Assembly (NCBI RefSeq): GCF_013302895.1
Contig: NZ_VJOK01000001.1
Coordinates: forward strand, 1,206,296 to 1,240,750
Reading direction: 5' to 3'
From: Streptomyces albus subsp. chlorinus
GTDB lineage: Bacteria; Actinomycetota; Actinomycetes; Streptomycetales; Streptomycetaceae
DNA length: 34,455 nucleotides
The notes below the pieces were generated by a model. The model was not told the DNA's origin. It saw only the letters and a program-made list of their open reading frames with translations, and ran no database searches. Of the stretch, positions 1 to 8,562 are shown in pieces. How positions within the stretch are numbered: the stretch's first letter is position 1; each line of letters opens with the position of its first letter. Both the position numbers and the translations under genes were made by a program.

Positions 1-302
1 CGCCGACCGCCCTGGTGTGCGACGACGACCTGCTGGCCGCCGGGGCGCTGAAGGCCGCGCGGCGGCTGGGGCTGCGGGTGCCGGACGAGGTGTCGGTGAC
101 CGGGTTCGACGATCTGTCCCTCGCCACGGCCGTGGAACCCGAACTGACCACGGTCCGGCTGCCCGCCGAGCGGGTGGGCGCGGCCGGGATGGAGGCGCTG
201 CTGGCCGTACTGGACGGCCGGCGGGTCGAGACCACCGGACTGCCCGCGACGCTGGTGGCGCGCGGCTCCACCGGACCGGCCCCGGACGGCGCGGCCCGCT
301 AG
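1..302 (+). CDS. LacI-family transcriptional regulator, C-terminal fragment (cut by window edge)
   Basis: Only the last 99 or so codons are present; the gene starts outside the window and stops with TAG at 300-302. The visible part is the end of the sugar-binding (periplasmic-binding-protein-like) effector domain. It reads VCDDDLLAAGALKAARRLG, then the very typical VPDEVSVTGFDDLSLA and a 'PELTTVRLPAERVGAAGMEAL' type stretch seen near the end of LacI/GalR regulators. The DNA-binding helix-turn-helix would be upstream and is not visible. The family represses sugar-uptake or catabolic operons and releases DNA on binding a sugar; the ligand cannot be told from this fragment. It converges on prcA with a shared hairpin between them. 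Confidence 0.9.
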   Translation, partial: PTALVCDDDLLAAGALKAARRLGLRVPDEVSVTGFDDLSLATAVEPELTTVRLPAERVGAAGMEALLAVLDGRRVETTGLPATLVARGSTGPAPDGAAR

Positions 303-312
303 CGGTCCCCCC

Positions 313-355
313 CCCCGGTCGCCGGGCGGACCGCCTGCCCGTCCGGCGACCGGGG
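313..355. terminator. Hairpin between convergent LacI-type gene and prcA
   Basis: Perfect 13-bp inverted repeat: arm CCCCGGTCGCCGG at 313-325 pairs with CCGGCGACCGGGG at 343-355, with a 17-nt loop. It follows a run of ten C (307-316). It sits between two genes pointing at each other (stops at 302 and 383), so a bidirectional terminator is the likely role. There is no T-tract, as is usual in Streptomyces. Confidence 0.6.
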
Positions 356-382
356 ACCACCGGGCACCGCCCGGCGGCCGGC

Positions 383-1120
383 TCACTCCTTCGAGTCGTC
401 CTCCCTCGCCTCCGGGGCGGGGGTCTCCTCCAGGAGGCGGGCCACCTGGGCCGCCGGGATGCGCTTGAACTTGCGCTTCTGGGGGCGAGCGCGGTCGAGG
501 ACGGCGACCTCCAGTTGCTCGGCCGAGAGCGTGCGCTCACTGCCGCTGCTGTCCCGCCGCAGCGCCTCGGCACCCAGCTTCAGCGCCTCGCCCAGCGACA
601 TTCCCTCCCGGTGCCGCTGGTCCATGTAGCTGCCGATCTGGTCCGAGTTGCCGCCGACGGCGACCGAGCCGTGCTCGTCCACGATCGAGCCGTCGTGCGG
701 CAGCCGGTAGATCTGGTCGTCCTCGGGGGCCGCGCCCACCTCGGCGACGATCAGCTCCACCTCGTAGGGCTTCTCCGCGTTGGAGGAGAAGATGGTGCCC
801 AGCGTCTGGGCGTAGACATTGGCGAGGCCGCGCGCGGTGACGTCCTCGCGGTCGTAGGTGTAGCCCCGCAGATCCGCGTAGCGGACACCGCCGATCCGCA
901 GGTTCTCGAACTCGTTGTACTTGCCGACCGCGGCGAACGCGATGCGGTCGTAGATCTCGCTGACCTTGTGCAGCGCCCGAGAGGGGTTCTCGGCGACGAA
1001 GACGATGCCGTCCGCGTACTGCAACACGACCACGCTGCGCCCGCGCGCGATGCCCTTGCGGGCGTACTCCGCGCGGTCGGCCATTGCCTGCTGAGGCGAC
1101 ACATAGAACGGCGTCGACAC
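383..1120 (-). CDS. prcA: 20S proteasome alpha subunit PrcA
   Basis: A 245-residue protein that forms the outer, non-catalytic alpha-rings of the actinobacterial 20S proteasome. These rings gate substrate entry and dock the ARC ATPase. The start is GTG at 1120, giving [20 protein letters not shown], the standard alpha N-terminus. An AAGGGA-type ribosome site lies upstream. Core family segments are clear: [21 protein letters not shown], the [13 protein letters not shown] region, [18 protein letters not shown] and [20 protein letters not shown]. The acidic tail (EAREDDSKE) is the usual variable end. It lies 41 bp downstream of prcB and is almost surely co-transcribed with it. Length and order agree with Streptomyces prcBA; no oddities. 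Confidence 0.97.
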   Translation of the reverse strand: MSTPFYVSPQQAMADRAEYARKGIARGRSVVVLQYADGIVFVAENPSRALHKVSEIYDRIAFAAVGKYNEFENLRIGGVRYADLRGYTYDREDVTARGLANVYAQTLGTIFSSNAEKPYEVELIVAEVGAAPEDDQIYRLPHDGSIVDEHGSVAVGGNSDQIGSYMDQRHREGMSLGEALKLGAEALRRDSSGSERTLSAEQLEVAVLDRARPQKRKFKRIPAAQVARLLEETPAPEAREDDSKE

Positions 1121-1161
1121 CGGCTATCCGTCCCTTCCTGTCCGTGGGGGTGCGATGGGGG

Positions 1162-2007
1162 CTAGGAGGCCGGGGCCTGCGGGCCGTTGGGCAGTTGGAG
1201 ACGGCCCTCGTACACCGTCTGGGCCAGCCCCGAGACCTCTTCCTCGCCGAGCCTGCGATAGCCGTCCTCGGTGATGGCCACGACGACCGGGTAGATACGA
1301 CGCGTCATGTCCGGCCCACCCGTCGCCGAGTCGTCGTCCGCGGCGTCGTAGAGCGCCTGGAGGACGACCGTGGCGGCCTGCTCCTCCGTCATGTCGTCGC
1401 GGTAGAGCTTCTTGAGCGAGCCGCGGGCGAAGACCGAGCCGGACCCGACGCCGGCGAAGCCCGGCTCCTCCGAGCGGCCCCCGGTGACGTCGTAGGAGAA
1501 GATGCGGCCCTTGCGCCGTTCCAGGTCGTACCCCGCGAAGAGCGGCACCACCGCGAGCCCCTGCATGGCCATGCCCAGGTTGCTGCGGATCATCGTGGAG
1601 AGGCGGTTGGCCTTGCCCTCCAGGGAGAGGGTGGAGCCCTCCACCTTCTCGAAGTGCTCCAGCTCCAGCTGGAACAGCTTGACCATCTCCACCGCCAGAC
1701 CGGCGGTGCCCGCGATCCCCACGGCGGAGTGCTCATCGGCCGGGAAGACCTTCTCGATGTCACGCTGCGCGATGACGTTGCCCATCGTCGCCCGCCGGTC
1801 GCCGGCCAGCACCACGCCGCCGGCGAAGGTGACGGCCACGATCGTCGTCCCGTGCGGCGCCTGGACGGCGCCCTCGACGGGCGGCAGCGGCCGGTTGCCC
1901 GGAAGCTGCTCCGGGGCGTGGGCGGACAGGAAATCCACGAACGACGACGACCCCGGCGTCAGGAAGGCAGCCGGTAGACGCCCGGTGCTACCAGTATTGG
2001 CTTCCAC
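1162..2007 (-). CDS. prcB: 20S proteasome beta subunit PrcB (catalytic, with propeptide)
   Basis: Catalytic beta subunit of the proteasome, made as a precursor that self-cleaves to expose an N-terminal threonine. I start it at GTG 2007 (product [15 protein letters not shown]), 281 residues, because GGAAGGA lies just upstream and the product then matches the Streptomyces precursor. An upstream in-frame extension would overlap a decayed gene. The 53-residue propeptide ends APHG; mature Thr54 begins TTIVAVTF. Counting from that Thr, Asp17 (AGDRRAT) and Lys33 (RDIEK), the usual catalytic partners, are both present. [21 protein letters not shown] and the [17 protein letters not shown] region are typical. 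The first 49 bp overlap the end of the vestigial endonuclease-VII-like gene. Order is pup-prcB-prcA. Confidence 0.97.
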   Translation of the reverse strand: MEANTGSTGRLPAAFLTPGSSSFVDFLSAHAPEQLPGNRPLPPVEGAVQAPHGTTIVAVTFAGGVVLAGDRRATMGNVIAQRDIEKVFPADEHSAVGIAGTAGLAVEMVKLFQLELEHFEKVEGSTLSLEGKANRLSTMIRSNLGMAMQGLAVVPLFAGYDLERRKGRIFSYDVTGGRSEEPGFAGVGSGSVFARGSLKKLYRDDMTEEQAATVVLQALYDAADDDSATGGPDMTRRIYPVVVAITEDGYRRLGEEEVSGLAQTVYEGRLQLPNGPQAPAS

Positions 2008-2142
2008 ACGTTTCCTTCCACGTAGGCGGCCGCCCGCCGCATGACGTCCGGCCGATCCTTGAACTGCCCCAGCGCGGCGTCGCGACTGGAGTACGTACGC
2101 CCCGGACCCTACCCGCCCCATGATCGGGACCACATCCCCCGG
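1959..2142 (-). pseudogene. Vestige of an endonuclease-VII-like gene between pup and prcB
   Basis: One minus-strand frame ending with TGA at 1959-1961 reads [17 protein letters not shown], then [14 protein letters not shown], then GVYRLPS. I recognise this as the C-terminus of the small endonuclease VII (HNH/His-Me finger) protein found between pup and prcB in many Streptomyces. The frame is closed by TAG only about 10 codons upstream of that block, with no start codon. In a neighbouring frame just upstream, [12 protein letters not shown] resembles the family's DHDH.TG.VRG active-site region. The following LCFNCN zinc cysteines are missing. The gene therefore seems frameshifted, shortened and inactive. 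The identification is from memory of the family, not a search. Confidence 0.65.
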
Positions 2143-2259
2143 CGGGGCGGGCGGGGCCGGGCGGGCGCCGAACCGGCCGCCGGGGAGCGCCAGCCGGCCA
2201 CTCCCCGGTGCCCGTCACCGCTTCGGCCCCCGCATGCGCGGATACGGACCGCTGGGGCC

Positions 2260-2478
2260 TTACTCCCCGCCCTTCTGCACGAAGGAGCGCACGAAATCCT
2301 CGGCGTTCTCTTCGAGTACGTCGTCGATCTCGTCCAGCACCGAGTCCACGTCGTCCGAGAGCGCCTCCTGGCGTTCCTTGAGGTCCTCGGAGACCTGCGC
2401 GTCCTGGGCCTGCTCCTCGGTCTCCTCGGTGTGGCGGGTGGACTTCTGCTGTCCGCCGCCGGTGTCCTTGGTAGCCAT
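2260..2478 (-). CDS. pup: Prokaryotic ubiquitin-like protein Pup
   Basis: A 72-residue protein tag joined by its C-terminal glutamate to substrate lysines, marking them for the ARC/20S proteasome. The start is ATG 2478 (MATKDTGGGQQKSTR) after GGTGAGGG. The N-terminal half is disordered and rich in Q, T, E and K. The central EDLKERQEALSDDVDSVL and DEIDDVLEENAEDFVRSF region is the segment that forms a helix on binding ARC. The protein ends VQKGGE. The final codon is already Glu (GAG) rather than Gln, so no deamidation by Dop is required before ligation; Dop would act only as depupylase. The gene has its own upstream region after dop (146 bp) with a possible damage-class promoter. Confidence 0.97.
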   Translation of the reverse strand: MATKDTGGGQQKSTRHTEETEEQAQDAQVSEDLKERQEALSDDVDSVLDEIDDVLEENAEDFVRSFVQKGGE

Positions 2479-2528
2479 TTCCCTCACCCCGCTCGGTTCG
2501 GTGGTGTACGCGGAACGTACAAGATCAG

Positions 2529-2550
2529 ACCCTACAAGCCGGGACTGACA
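2529..2550 (-). promoter_or_regulatory. Candidate pup promoter of PafBC/RecA-NDp type (one mismatch)
   Basis: On the minus strand, TGTCAGTC (2543-2550) is followed by exactly 8 nt and then TAGGGT (2529-2534), about 50 nt before the pup ATG. The LexA-independent DNA-damage promoter of actinobacteria, as I know it, is TTGTCRGTG-N8-TANNNT. This site differs from its core at the last G. TAGGGT alone is a good -10 box. The damage-response reading is inference. Confidence 0.45.
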
Positions 2551-2558
2551 TCGGCTCC

Positions 2559-2571
2559 TGTAGTTGCTACA
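2559..2571. promoter_or_regulatory. Small palindrome upstream of the pup promoter
   Basis: TGTAG-TTG-CTACA is a perfect 5-3-5 inverted repeat 9 bp upstream of the proposed pup upstream element (TGTCAGTC). Its position suits an activator or repressor site, but the motif matches no operator I can name. Confidence 0.3.
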
Positions 2572-2624
2572 ACGTCCGGGAACCACCTCGATGATTCCCT
2601 GACCGGGGACCGAATAGCCGCGAT

Positions 2625-4136
2625 TCAGTGCCCGGACAGCACCTTCACCAGCTCTTCCGCGGTGCGGCAGCGGTCCAGCAGTGCCTTGACGTGGTTACGG
2701 GTACCCCGGAGCGGCTCCAGCGTGGGGACCCGTTGCAGGGAGTCACGGCCGGGCAGGTCGAAGATGACCGAGTCCCAGGAGGCGGCGGCCACGTCGTCGG
2801 CGTACTGCTCCAGGCAGCGGCCGCGGAAGTAGGCGCGGGTGTCCTCCGGAGGCTTGAAGGCGGCCTCCTTCACCTCCTCCTCGGTGAGCAGGCGCTGCAT
2901 CTTGCCCCGCGAGACGAGGCGGTTGTAGAGGCCCTTGTCGGGGCGCACGTCCGCGTACTGGAGGTCCACCAGGTGGAGCCTGGGGGCGTCCCAGTCGAGC
3001 TGGTCGCGGCGGCGGTAGCCCTCCATCAGCTCCCGCTTGGCGACCCAGTCCAGCTCGCCGGACAGGCTCATCGGGTCCCGCTCCAGGCGGCCGAGCACGT
3101 CCTCCCAGCGGGCCAGGACGTCGCGGGTCTGTTCGTCGGCGTCGGCGCCCCAGCGCTCCTCGACGTACTTGCGGGCCAGCTCGTAGTACTCCATCTGGAG
3201 CTGCACCGCGGTCAGGGTGCGACCATTACGCAGGGTGATGAGTCGTCGCAGGGACGGGTCGTGCGAGACCTGGTGGAGGGTGCGCACGGGCTGGTCCACG
3301 GCGAGATCTACGGCGATGAAACCGTCCTCGATCATCGCCAGCACCAGCGAGGTCGTGCCCAGCTTGAGGTAGGTGGAGACCTCCGACAGATTGGCGTCCC
3401 CGATGATCACATGCAGCCGCCGGTACTTCTCGGCGTCGGCGTGCGGTTCGTCGCGGGTGTTGATGATGGGCCGCTTGAGGGTCGTCTCCAGACCCACCTC
3501 GACCTCGAAGTAGTCGGCCCGCTGGCTGAGCTGGAATCCGTGCTCGCCGCCGTCCTGGCCCAGCCCGACGCGGCCGGCGCCGCAGACGACCTGGCGGGAG
3601 ACGAAGAACGGCGTCAGGTGCCGCACGATCTCCGAGAACGGGGTCTCCCGCTTCATCAGGTAGTTCTCGTGCGTCCCGTAGGAGGCGCCCTTGTTGTCGG
3701 TGTTGTTCTTGTAGAGGTGGATGGGATGGGTGCCAGGAACCTCGGCGGCGCGCTCGGCGGCCTCGGCCATGATGCGCTCGCCCGCCTTGTCCCACAGCAC
3801 GGCATCCCGGGGGTTGGTGACCTCCGGCGCGCTGTACTCGGGGTGGGCGTGGTCGACGTAGAGGCGGGCGCCGTTGGTGAGGATGACGTTGGCCAGCCCG
3901 ATGTCCTCGTCGGTCAGCTGGCTGGCGTCGGCCGAATCGCGGGCCAGATCGAAGCCGCGGGCGTCCCGCAGCGGGTTCTCCTCCTCGAAGTCCCAGCGGG
4001 CGCGCCGCGCCCGTTGCATCGCCGCCGCGTAGGCGTTGACGACCTGGGACGAGGTGAGCATGGCATTGGCGTTGGGGTGTCCGGGCACGGAGATGCCGTA
4101 CTCGGTCTCGATGCCCATTACGCGCCGTACGGTCAT
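2625..4136 (-). CDS. dop: Depupylase/deamidase Dop
   Basis: Pup depupylase of the carboxylate-amine ligase (glutamine-synthetase-like) fold, a homologue of the ligase PafA. It removes Pup from substrates, and in species with Pup-Gln it also deamidates Pup. The start is ATG 4136 ([14 protein letters not shown]), 503 residues, preceded by AAGGAGGG. The metal/ATP-binding GIETEYG is at residues 8-14. It is followed by the long Dop-specific insertion ([19 protein letters not shown] onward) that separates Dop from Paf[34 protein letters not shown] and [13 protein letters not shown] are hallmark blocks. It lies between arc and pup on the same strand but is separated from arc by 230 bp containing a strong hairpin. 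Confidence 0.96.
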   Translation of the reverse strand: MTVRRVMGIETEYGISVPGHPNANAMLTSSQVVNAYAAAMQRARRARWDFEEENPLRDARGFDLARDSADASQLTDEDIGLANVILTNGARLYVDHAHPEYSAPEVTNPRDAVLWDKAGERIMAEAAERAAEVPGTHPIHLYKNNTDNKGASYGTHENYLMKRETPFSEIVRHLTPFFVSRQVVCGAGRVGLGQDGGEHGFQLSQRADYFEVEVGLETTLKRPIINTRDEPHADAEKYRRLHVIIGDANLSEVSTYLKLGTTSLVLAMIEDGFIAVDLAVDQPVRTLHQVSHDPSLRRLITLRNGRTLTAVQLQMEYYELARKYVEERWGADADEQTRDVLARWEDVLGRLERDPMSLSGELDWVAKRELMEGYRRRDQLDWDAPRLHLVDLQYADVRPDKGLYNRLVSRGKMQRLLTEEEVKEAAFKPPEDTRAYFRGRCLEQYADDVAAASWDSVIFDLPGRDSLQRVPTLEPLRGTRNHVKALLDRCRTAEELVKVLSGH

Positions 4137-4318
4137 GCTTCCCTCCTTGCCTGACGGCGGCCCGCCGGTGGACAGCCGTTCAAGTCCCGCTGCGCGTCCG
4201 TCCCGCATGCGGCCCCCTCCCCCGCGCCGTGCGCGCCGCGGCGGTACGCACGAGCCTATGCCGCGCGGGCCTCGGAGGGCAGATCACTTGGCGGACTTCC
4301 TTGGCGCTCCGGAAACAC

Positions 4319-4356
4319 TCCGGCTGCGGGTGCCCCGCCGGGGACCCGCAGCCGGA
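4319..4356. terminator. Strong hairpin downstream of arc
   Basis: TCCGGCTGCGGGT (4319-4331) pairs perfectly with ACCCGCAGCCGGA (4344-4356). Inside the loop CCCC can pair with GGGG, extending the stem. It starts 10 bp past the arc stop codon on the minus strand, so it is best read as the arc terminator, making arc and dop separate transcripts. Confidence 0.65.
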
Positions 4357-4366
4357 CTGGTCCTCG

Positions 4367-6130
4367 TTACAGGTACTGACCCGTGTTGGCGACCGTGTCG
4401 ATGGAACGGCCGGTGTCCGCTCCCTGCTTGCCGGTGACCAGGGTGCGGATGTAGACGATCCGCTCGCCCTTCTTGCCGGAGATGCGGGCCCAGTCGTCCG
4501 GGTTGGTGGTGTTGGGCAGGTCCTCGTTCTCCTTGAACTCGTCCACGCAGGCGGAGAGCAGGTGGGAGACGCGCAGACCCTTCTGGTTGTGGTCCAGGTA
4601 GGCCTTGATGGCCATCTTCTTGGCGCGGCCGACGATGTTCTCGATCATGGCGCCCGAGTTGAAGTCCTTGAAGTAGAGCACTTCCTTGTCACCGTTGGCG
4701 TAGGTGACCTCGAGGAAGCGGTTCTCCTCGGACTCCGCGTACATCTGCTCGACGACCGACTGGATCATGGCGTCGCAGGCGGCCTCGACGCTGCCGCCGT
4801 GCTCGGCGACGTCGTCCGCGTGGAGCGGCAGGTTCGGCGTCAGGTACTTGGAGAAGATGTCCTTGGCGGCCTCGGCGTCCGGACGCTCGATCTTGATCTT
4901 CACATCGAGGCGGCCGGGGCGCAGGATCGCGGGGTCGATCATGTCCTCGCGGTTCGAGGCGCCGATGACGATGACGTTCTCCAGGCCCTCCACACCGTCG
5001 ATCTCGGAGAGCAGCTGCGGGACGATGGTGTTCTCCACGTCCGAGCTGACGCCCGAGCCACGGGTGCGGAAGAGGGAGTCCATCTCGTCGAAGAAGACGA
5101 TGACGGGCGTGCCCTCGCTGGCCTTCTCGCGGGCCCGCTGGAAGACGAGGCGGATGTGCCGCTCCGTCTCGCCGACGTACTTGTTCAGCAGCTCCGGGCC
5201 CTTGATGTTGAGGAAGTAGCTCTTCCCCTGGGGCTTGCCGGTGACCTCGGCGACCTTCTTGGCCAGCGAGTTGGCCACCGCCTTGGCGATCAGCGTCTTG
5301 CCGCAGCCGGGCGGGCCGTAGAGCAGCACACCCTTGGGCGGACGCAGTTGGTGCTCGCGGAAGAGGTCGGGGTACAGGTAGGGCAGCTCGACGGCGTCCC
5401 TGATCTGCTCGATCTGACCGCCGAGGCCGCCGATCTTGGTGTAGTCGATGTCGGGGACCTCTTCGAGGACGAGCTCCTCGACCTCGCTCTTGGGCACGAC
5501 CTCGTAGACGTACCCCGAGCGGCTTTCCAGGAGCAGGGCGTCCCCGGCACGCAGGGTGACGCCGAGCAGCGGCTCGGCGAGCCGCACGACGCGCTCCTCG
5601 TCGGTGTGGCCGACGACGAGCGCTCGCTCTCCGTCCTCCAGTACTTCCTTGAGGGTGACGATGTCACCCGCGCGCTCGAACTCCATGGCCTCGACCACGT
5701 TGAGCGCCTCGTTGAGCATGACCTCCTGCCCGCGCCTGAGCTCCTTGAGCTCGACGTTGGGGCTGACGTTCACCCGGAGCTTGCGGCCCCCGGTGAAGAT
5801 GTCGGCCGTGTCGTCCTCGTTGGCCTGCAGGAAGACGCCGAAGCCCGAGGGCGGCTGGGCGAGCCGGTCGACCTCTTCCTTGAGGGCGACGATCTGGTCA
5901 CGCGCCTCACGGAGCGTGTTGGAGAGCCGCTCGTTCTGGGCGGACACGCCGGCCAGGTTGGTCTGCAGCTCGACGATCCGCTCCTCGAGAATACGAGTGT
6001 GCCGCGGAGAGTCGGCGAGCTTGCGGCGCAGGACGGCGATTTCCTGCTCAAGGTAGGCGATCTGGCCGGACGGGTCGTCGCCCCGACCGGGCCGGATGCC
6101 GCGGTTGGTGTCGTCGTCGTGGGCTGCCAC
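4367..6130 (-). CDS. arc: Proteasome-associated AAA+ ATPase ARC (Mpa)
   Basis: Hexameric AAA+ unfoldase that recruits pupylated proteins and threads them into the 20S core. I choose GTG 6130 (product starting [10 protein letters not shown] after the initiator), 587 residues. A near-perfect GGAGGTGA lies 5 nt upstream; the in-frame GTG at 6139 overlaps that site. Domains in order: an N-terminal coiled coil (from [17 protein letters not shown] to about residue 95) that binds Pup; two OB folds; then one AAA+ module. That module has Walker A GPPGCGKT near residue 275, Walker [10 protein letters not shown] near 345, and an arginine-finger region at [19 protein letters not shown]. The C-terminus is GQYL, the HbYX-like tail with penultimate Tyr that docks into the alpha-ring pockets. 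It is upstream of dop in the same orientation. Confidence 0.96.
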   Translation of the reverse strand: MAAHDDDTNRGIRPGRGDDPSGQIAYLEQEIAVLRRKLADSPRHTRILEERIVELQTNLAGVSAQNERLSNTLREARDQIVALKEEVDRLAQPPSGFGVFLQANEDDTADIFTGGRKLRVNVSPNVELKELRRGQEVMLNEALNVVEAMEFERAGDIVTLKEVLEDGERALVVGHTDEERVVRLAEPLLGVTLRAGDALLLESRSGYVYEVVPKSEVEELVLEEVPDIDYTKIGGLGGQIEQIRDAVELPYLYPDLFREHQLRPPKGVLLYGPPGCGKTLIAKAVANSLAKKVAEVTGKPQGKSYFLNIKGPELLNKYVGETERHIRLVFQRAREKASEGTPVIVFFDEMDSLFRTRGSGVSSDVENTIVPQLLSEIDGVEGLENVIVIGASNREDMIDPAILRPGRLDVKIKIERPDAEAAKDIFSKYLTPNLPLHADDVAEHGGSVEAACDAMIQSVVEQMYAESEENRFLEVTYANGDKEVLYFKDFNSGAMIENIVGRAKKMAIKAYLDHNQKGLRVSHLLSACVDEFKENEDLPNTTNPDDWARISGKKGERIVYIRTLVTGKQGADTGRSIDTVANTGQYL

Positions 6131-6166
6131 GGTCCTCACCTCCTCCAGGGGGAGCTGGACGCTTCG

Positions 6167-6194
6167 ACCCTACCTGGGCCGGTGCGGGTTGAAA
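6167..6194 (-). promoter_or_regulatory. Possible arc promoter
   Basis: Minus-strand TTTCAA (6189-6194), a 16-nt spacer and TAGGGT (6167-6172) lie about 37 nt before the chosen arc start. The -10 box is good for a Streptomyces housekeeping sigma factor; the -35 is poor. Confidence 0.35.
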
Positions 6195-6588
6195 CCCCTA
6201 GATCACAAAGACGGTCGGGGTGTGTCCGATCTTCACCCTTGCGCACTCCCTCAGGACTGGGGATACCCCACCCGCGACCATCTGAAAGCGACCGGTTGTG
6301 GTGTCGAGACGTTCAACACCCTTCAAGGGCGGCCTTGTTTCATCCGGAATCTCATCCGAAGTCGTGCCCGGAGCGCCGTCGCGAGCGCCTCCCGAGTCCC
6401 GCCGTGAACGCGTCCGCGCCGGGCGGCGGAGCCGCTCCGGTCACCTGGCGCCGTGGCCTGGTCCGACACCGCCGCCGCGCTGCGCCGCGGCGCCTCGGGC
6501 CGGGGTGTGCACCGGCGGACGCGGCCGGGTGCGGCGGATTCCGGACGGGGCCCCGGAGGGCGGCCCCGGACCGGCGTACGCCTGCCTC
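6195..6588. other. Gene-poor stretch upstream of arc
   Basis: About 400 bp between the proposed arc promoter and the 3' end of the secreted-protein gene. The open frames crossing it are low-complexity Arg/Pro/Ala products typical of non-coding high-GC DNA. I recognise no protein family here on either strand. No convincing RNA structure was found, apart from the hairpin starting at 6589. Confidence 0.5.
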
Positions 6589-6619
6589 GCGGCCGCCGTC
6601 CCGCCCGGCGGGCGGCCGC
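6589..6619. terminator. Hairpin after the secreted-protein gene
   Basis: GCGGCCGCC (6589-6597) pairs with GGCGGCCGC (6611-6619). The 13-nt loop can itself pair CCGCC with GGCGG-type bases. It lies 12 bp beyond the stop at 6632 of the minus-strand gene, so it is a plausible terminator. Confidence 0.45.
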
Positions 6620-6631
6620 CGGCGGCACCGC

Positions 6632-7190
6632 TCAGACGCTGAGTCCGCCGCCGCTCGCGGGTGCGGGGGTCAGCCTGAACTTCCCGTCCCGCCAGTCCCA
6701 CTTGACCCGGCGCTGCCTGTCGGGACAGCAGCGCGGCACCTCGGGTGAGGAGTAGCCCAGGAGCTTCGCGGCGACGGTGGTGCCCCGGACCTGGAGGTCC
6801 CGGACCGTCATCCCTTCCTTCGGCGCCACGAGGGTCGCGGCCACCTCGGGGGGCGCGCCCCCCGGCCGCCTGGGAGAGGACGAAGAGCGCGCTGGGCGGG
6901 GTACCGCCCTCGGCCCGGCAGCGCACCACGGCGACGGTCTCGGCGGCGCCGTCCCCGTCGAAGTCGGCCGCCCCCTTGTCGAGTACGTCCACCGCCGACC
7001 CGCCGGGACCGCAGTCGAGGGGGTAGTGCGCCTTGACGGGGTCGGGGGCCGGGGCGGCGGACGGTGGGGAGGCGGGGTTCGCCGTGGCGTCGGAGGGGAG
7101 GAGCGCCGAGGCACCGAGCACGGCCGCCAGGGCTGCGGCGGTGGCGAGCCAGTGGACCGCACGGGTACGGGTGTGTGGCAGTTCCGTCAC
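6632..7190 (-). pseudogene. Secreted hypothetical protein, frame broken at a G/C palindrome
   Basis: The minus-strand start is GTG 7190 (MTELPHTRTRAVHWLATAAA), preceded by AGGAG. A basic stretch and hydrophobic core to about residue 30 form a Sec-type signal peptide, followed by a Pro/Ala-rich linker. The mature part reads HYPLDCGPGGSAVDVLDKGA and DFDGDGAAETVAVVRC, an FG-GAP/calcium-like DxDGDG motif. The frame then degenerates at about 6850. The +1 frame continues sensibly as APPEVAATLVAPKEGMTVRD, KLLGYSSPEVPRCCPD and KWDWRDGKFRLTPAPAS to a stop at 6632. Removing one base from the 6848-6863 run restores a single protein of about 185 residues. It may be a real frameshift or a sequence error. 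The function is unknown to me. It lies between arc and trmI. Confidence 0.7.
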
Positions 7191-7540
7191 GCGGGGTGAC
7201 TCCTGGATGAGGCGAGTGCGAGGAGGTGCTCAGCATCGTGCCATACGTCACACCGGCGCGGTTCGGCCGGGGCGCCTTTCCGCGCCGCTCCCCCGCCGCC
7301 CTCCCCACCGGGGCCGGGTGCTCCCAACGCCGTTGCCCGGTACCCGGGTTCCGGGCGGGACGAGGTCAGTCGTGCGTTCAGCAGAAAGTCATGAAAATGT
7401 CGCCCTGGCAGACGAAAGGCCCGGCCGCTCTCATGCACACGCACGAAGACGCCGGCCAACGCCTGCGGTAGCGCTCCTACTTGGGGAGCGTGTCTGCCGG
7501 GTGGTGCCAGGACTGCTGAGTGGCCGGGCTCGGGACGCCT
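7191..7540. other. Intergenic stretch upstream of the secreted-protein gene
   Basis: About 350 bp with no recognisable gene on either strand. It should contain the promoter of the minus-strand secreted-protein gene, but I see no clear -35/-10 pair. A small hairpin (CGCTCC 7472-7477 with GGAGCG 7485-7490) is the only other structure noted. Confidence 0.45.
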
Positions 7541-7594
7541 CGCCCACCGGGACCGCGGCGGACGCCCGTGGGGCCTGGTACGGCCCGGTGGGCG
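7541..7594. terminator. Inverted repeat downstream of trmI
   Basis: CGCCCACCGGG (7541-7551) and CCCGGTGGGCG (7584-7594) are perfect 11-bp complements with a 32-nt loop. They begin about 18 bp past the trmI stop on the minus strand. A terminator is likely, though the loop is long. Confidence 0.35.
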
Positions 7595-7612
7595 CCAGCC
7601 GGGTTGACCGTG

Positions 7613-8518
7613 TCAGGCCGGGCGTCCGCCGGACTGGCTGCCGGGGCCCGTGTAGTCCTCGCCGTACGCACCCTTGGCGGGGCGGCGGCGGCGCAGCGGG
7701 GGCTCGACGCCCTCGGCGAGCCGGCGGGCGGTCAGCAGGAAGCCGGTGTGCCCGATCATGCGGTGGTCGGGGCGGACGGCGAGGCCCTCGATGTGCCAGT
7801 TGCGGACCATGGTCTCCCAGGCCTGCGGTTCGTTGAAGGTGCCGAACTCGCGGATGGACTCCACCATGCGGGCCAGCTGCGTGGTGGTGGCCACGTAGGC
7901 GCACAGGATGCCGCCGGGCACCAGCGCCTTGGAGACGGCCTCCAGGCACTCCCAGGGGGCGAGCATGTCGAGGATGACACGGTCGACGTCGGTGTCGGAC
8001 AGATTGTCCTGGAGGTCGCCGACCGTCAGCGTCCAGGCGGGGTGGGGGCCGCCGAAGTAGCGCTCCACGTTCTGCTGGGCGATCTCGGCGAAGTCGGCGC
8101 GCCGCTCGTAGGAGTGGAGCATGCCCTGGTCGCCGATCGCGCGGAGCAGGAAGGTGCTCAGCGAGCCGGAGCCGACGCCCGCCTCGACGACGCGTGCGCC
8201 GGGGAAGATGTCGGCCATCGCGAGCACCTGTCCGGCGTCCTTGGGGTAGACCACGGCGGCTCCCCGTGGCATGGACAGGACGTAGTCGGGGAGCAGGGGA
8301 CGCAGCGCGAGGTAGGCGACGTTTCCGGTGGTACGGACGACACTCCCCTCGGGCGCACCGATCAGCTCGTCGTGGAGGAAGGCTCCCTTGTGGGTGTGGA
8401 AGCTCTTCCCCTCTTCGAGGGTGATCGTGTAGTGGCGGCCCTTGGGGTCGGTGAGCTGGACCTGGTCCCCGACCTTGAAGGGCCCGCGACGGCGGGCGGC
8501 ACCGGTCGGTTCGGACAT
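7613..8518 (-). CDS. trmI: tRNA (adenine-58-N1)-methyltransferase TrmI
   Basis: S-adenosylmethionine-dependent methyltransferase that makes m1A58 in the T-loop of tRNAs. The start is ATG 8518 (MSEPTGAARRRGPFKVGDQV), 301 residues; a GTG two codons upstream is possible but gives an atypical N-terminus. An N-terminal beta-barrel (FKVGDQVQLTDPKGRHYTI) precedes the Rossmann methyltransferase. The family block GAAVVYPKDAGQVLAMADIF leads into the AdoMet-binding VVEAGVGSGSLSTFLLRAIG. DRVILDMLAPWECLE is the catalytic-region motif. It is downstream of the M50 protease gene on the same strand (gap 44 bp) and may share its transcript. The order recB-trmI-(mpa) is, as I recall, also kept in Mycobacterium. 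Confidence 0.95.
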   Translation of the reverse strand: MSEPTGAARRRGPFKVGDQVQLTDPKGRHYTITLEEGKSFHTHKGAFLHDELIGAPEGSVVRTTGNVAYLALRPLLPDYVLSMPRGAAVVYPKDAGQVLAMADIFPGARVVEAGVGSGSLSTFLLRAIGDQGMLHSYERRADFAEIAQQNVERYFGGPHPAWTLTVGDLQDNLSDTDVDRVILDMLAPWECLEAVSKALVPGGILCAYVATTTQLARMVESIREFGTFNEPQAWETMVRNWHIEGLAVRPDHRMIGHTGFLLTARRLAEGVEPPLRRRRPAKGAYGEDYTGPGSQSGGRPA

Positions 8519-8562
8519 ACGCACAGCCTAGCCGGTCCTCACGGGGCGGCCGTGCCGAGGGC

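Noticed and set aside
2008..2133. N-terminal extension of PrcB (start at 2133)
   Set aside because: The extension reads as Arg/Gly-rich sequence from the decayed neighbour. GTG 2007 has a good ribosome site and gives the expected 53-residue propeptide.
4229..6748. 839-codon plus-strand open frame opposite arc
   Set aside because: Antisense shadow: high GC keeps the frame open. The product is a Val/Leu/Asp/Gly-rich string without family motifs, while the minus strand encodes complete ARC.
6195..7612. A ferredoxin gene between arc and trmI
   Set aside because: I recall one here in some Streptomyces, but no minus-strand or plus-strand frame shows the expected cysteine pattern (CTGDGxC...C), so it is not called.
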